Shown: piece by piece, positions 22,205 through 22,924 of the stretch
Layout of the letters: the number at the start of each line of letters is the position of its first letter
Position numbering within the stretch: the stretch's first letter is position 1
Assembly (NCBI GenBank): GCA_964345475.1
Contig: CAYFQW010000016.1
Coordinates: 1 to 22,924, forward strand
Direction of reading: 5' to 3'
DNA from: WRIS01 sp964345475
Lineage (GTDB): Bacteria; Actinomycetota; Coriobacteriia; Coriobacteriales; Eggerthellaceae
Length of the DNA: 22,924 nt
Translations under genes and position numbers: made by a program
The notes under the pieces: model-generated
The model's database searches: none
What the model was told of the DNA's origin: nothing
Seen by the model: the letters and a program-made list of their open reading frames with translations, nothing else

Positions 22205-22208
22205 TATT
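22174..22208 (+). terminator. Perfect 13-bp-arm stem-loop, probable terminator
   Basis: AATATCAATGATC (22174-22186) pairs with GATCATTGATATT (22196-22208) across 9 nt, followed by ACTTTTGTATTT. Stem and T-rich tail fit an intrinsic terminator, perhaps the original end of the Fic remnant. Three GATC tetranucleotides fall at 22183, 22190 and 22196. Confidence 0.6.
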
Positions 22209-22505
22209 ACTTTTGTATTTAGGTCATAGAAACACTTCTGAGGGGTTTTCAGGCTGGCAAGTCATCTCGTCTATCACGAAAACACAAAACCATCCCGAGA
22301 TGATGCATGCGTGCATAACAAGGAAGAGCAACTGACAAAAAACTTCTAATAGGCATGCATAATACATTGTCTTGGCGTGTACAATCAGTTAGGTGCATAT
22401 TTGCATTCTGATAATTTCGCCATTGCCGCTCAAGGAATTCTTTTCATAGCGACAGAGGGCATTTAGTTCTGTTGTTTATGATACGCATGAGGAGAATATT
22501 TGGAC
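22209..22505. other. Intergenic region before the right-edge gene
   Basis: 297 bp with no coding signal. It contains ATGCA-TGCG-TGCAT around 22303-22316 and a second GCATGCAT near 22353. Promoter hexamers were not resolved with confidence. Confidence 0.5.
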
Positions 22506-22924
22506 ATGCTGAATGACTATATACGGCCGGAGAGAAACTCGGTTAAGGCACTCAAGAAGGATGTATTCGCTCTCTATAATAGCCTTCACGAGCTTGCATC
22601 CAGCGATGTGGCAACCGAGCAATTGATAGCACAAGATATAGGATGTTTTCGCCAAAACTTAATACTGCAAGAAATGGCTCTGATCGGAATAGAAAATCTG
22701 AATGCTGACAAGCGAGGCATTCGTGTCTCAGCCTTGAAAAACGCAGGTGTAGCAAACATGTTTCAGCTGTATGGGCTTAGCATATACGAGATCATGAGAA
22801 TTGATGGCATTGGCGAACAATCGGCTTGCAGCATCAAAGAAGTTGTTGATGGGGCCTATAATGCAATATTTCATTCAATAAAGATTCGGATAGACCTAAA
22901 AAACAAAACACACATACAAGACTC
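22506..22924 (+). CDS. Helix-hairpin-helix protein, partial (3' end outside window)
   Basis: The frame from ATG 22506 is open to the window edge (139 complete codons), with AGGAG 11 nt upstream. The visible part is helical. It contains ALKNAGVANMFQLYGLSIYE followed by IMRIDGIGEQSACSIKEVVD, a helix-hairpin-helix with the GIGEQSA turn (residues about 85-123). The N-terminal 80 residues show no known motif. HhH domains bind DNA non-specifically, so this may be the N-terminus of a helicase, nuclease or other DNA-processing enzyme; the catalytic part would lie to the right of the window. Confidence 0.75.
   Translation, partial: MLNDYIRPERNSVKALKKDVFALYNSLHELASSDVATEQLIAQDIGCFRQNLILQEMALIGIENLNADKRGIRVSALKNAGVANMFQLYGLSIYEIMRIDGIGEQSACSIKEVVDGAYNAIFHSIKIRIDLKNKTHIQD

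Overview
The window looks like part of the chromosome of an anaerobic Gram-positive bacterium. An actinobacterial anaerobe of the Coriobacteriia/Eggerthellales type is my best guess, but this is inference. Supporting signs are a MinD-ferredoxin/NifX cluster, an FmdE homologue, two UroD-family (methyltransferase-type) proteins with a PucR regulator, a TipAL-type MerR regulator, a Gram-positive-style LexA box (CGAAC-N4-GTKCG) and strong AGGAGG-type ribosome binding sites. No rRNA, tRNA, CRISPR array, transposase or phage module was seen.

Layout. (1) 1-1800: a Vsr mismatch endonuclease cut by the left edge (minus), divergent from a baeRF-type protein. (2) 1965-4491: a two-gene ABC-2 exporter on the minus strand. 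(3) 4691-8309: a tightly overlapping six-gene minus-strand operon encoding a Gly/Arg-rich DUF5320-like protein, a DUF134 regulator with a Cys/His tail, a NifX/NifB-fold protein, two MinD-type ATPases with inserted 2x[4Fe-4S] ferredoxin domains, and a metallo-beta-lactamase-fold hydrolase. A consensus promoter flanked by two copies of a 20-bp palindrome drives it. It resembles the Desulfovibrio orange-protein (ORP) clusters and is the most interesting system here. (4) 8579-12308: FmdE, a lipoprotein binding protein, a FecCD-type permease and an ATPase, all minus, closed by a clear intrinsic terminator. This is probably an uptake system for a metal chelate or corrinoid. (5) 12309-12679: a repeat-rich intergenic region with a 33-bp tandem repeat and two long inverted repeats. 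(6) 12680-17178: a PucR-type regulator and two divergently oriented UroD-family proteins. CTATACA half-site palindromes lie upstream of the regulator and between the two UroD genes, suggesting a local regulon. (7) 17446-18555: a two-TM, low-complexity-tailed envelope protein. (8) 18596-20163: an SOS-regulated pair of a Y-family polymerase and a small partner, with a LexA-like box inside the promoter spacer. (9) 20452-21832: a YccF-domain protein and a TipAL/Mta-type MerR regulator with a 19-bp-spacer promoter. (10) 21833-22924: a decayed Fic-domain remnant, a perfect 13-bp-arm hairpin, and the start of a helix-hairpin-helix protein cut by the right edge.

How the parts may work together. Regions 3 and 4 sit back to back on one strand, separated by a terminator and the operator/promoter. 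Both look concerned with anaerobic metal or Fe-S cofactor handling. Region 6 looks like C1 or methyl-group metabolism; no corrinoid protein or reactivase is present in the window, so any methyl transfer partner would have to be encoded elsewhere.
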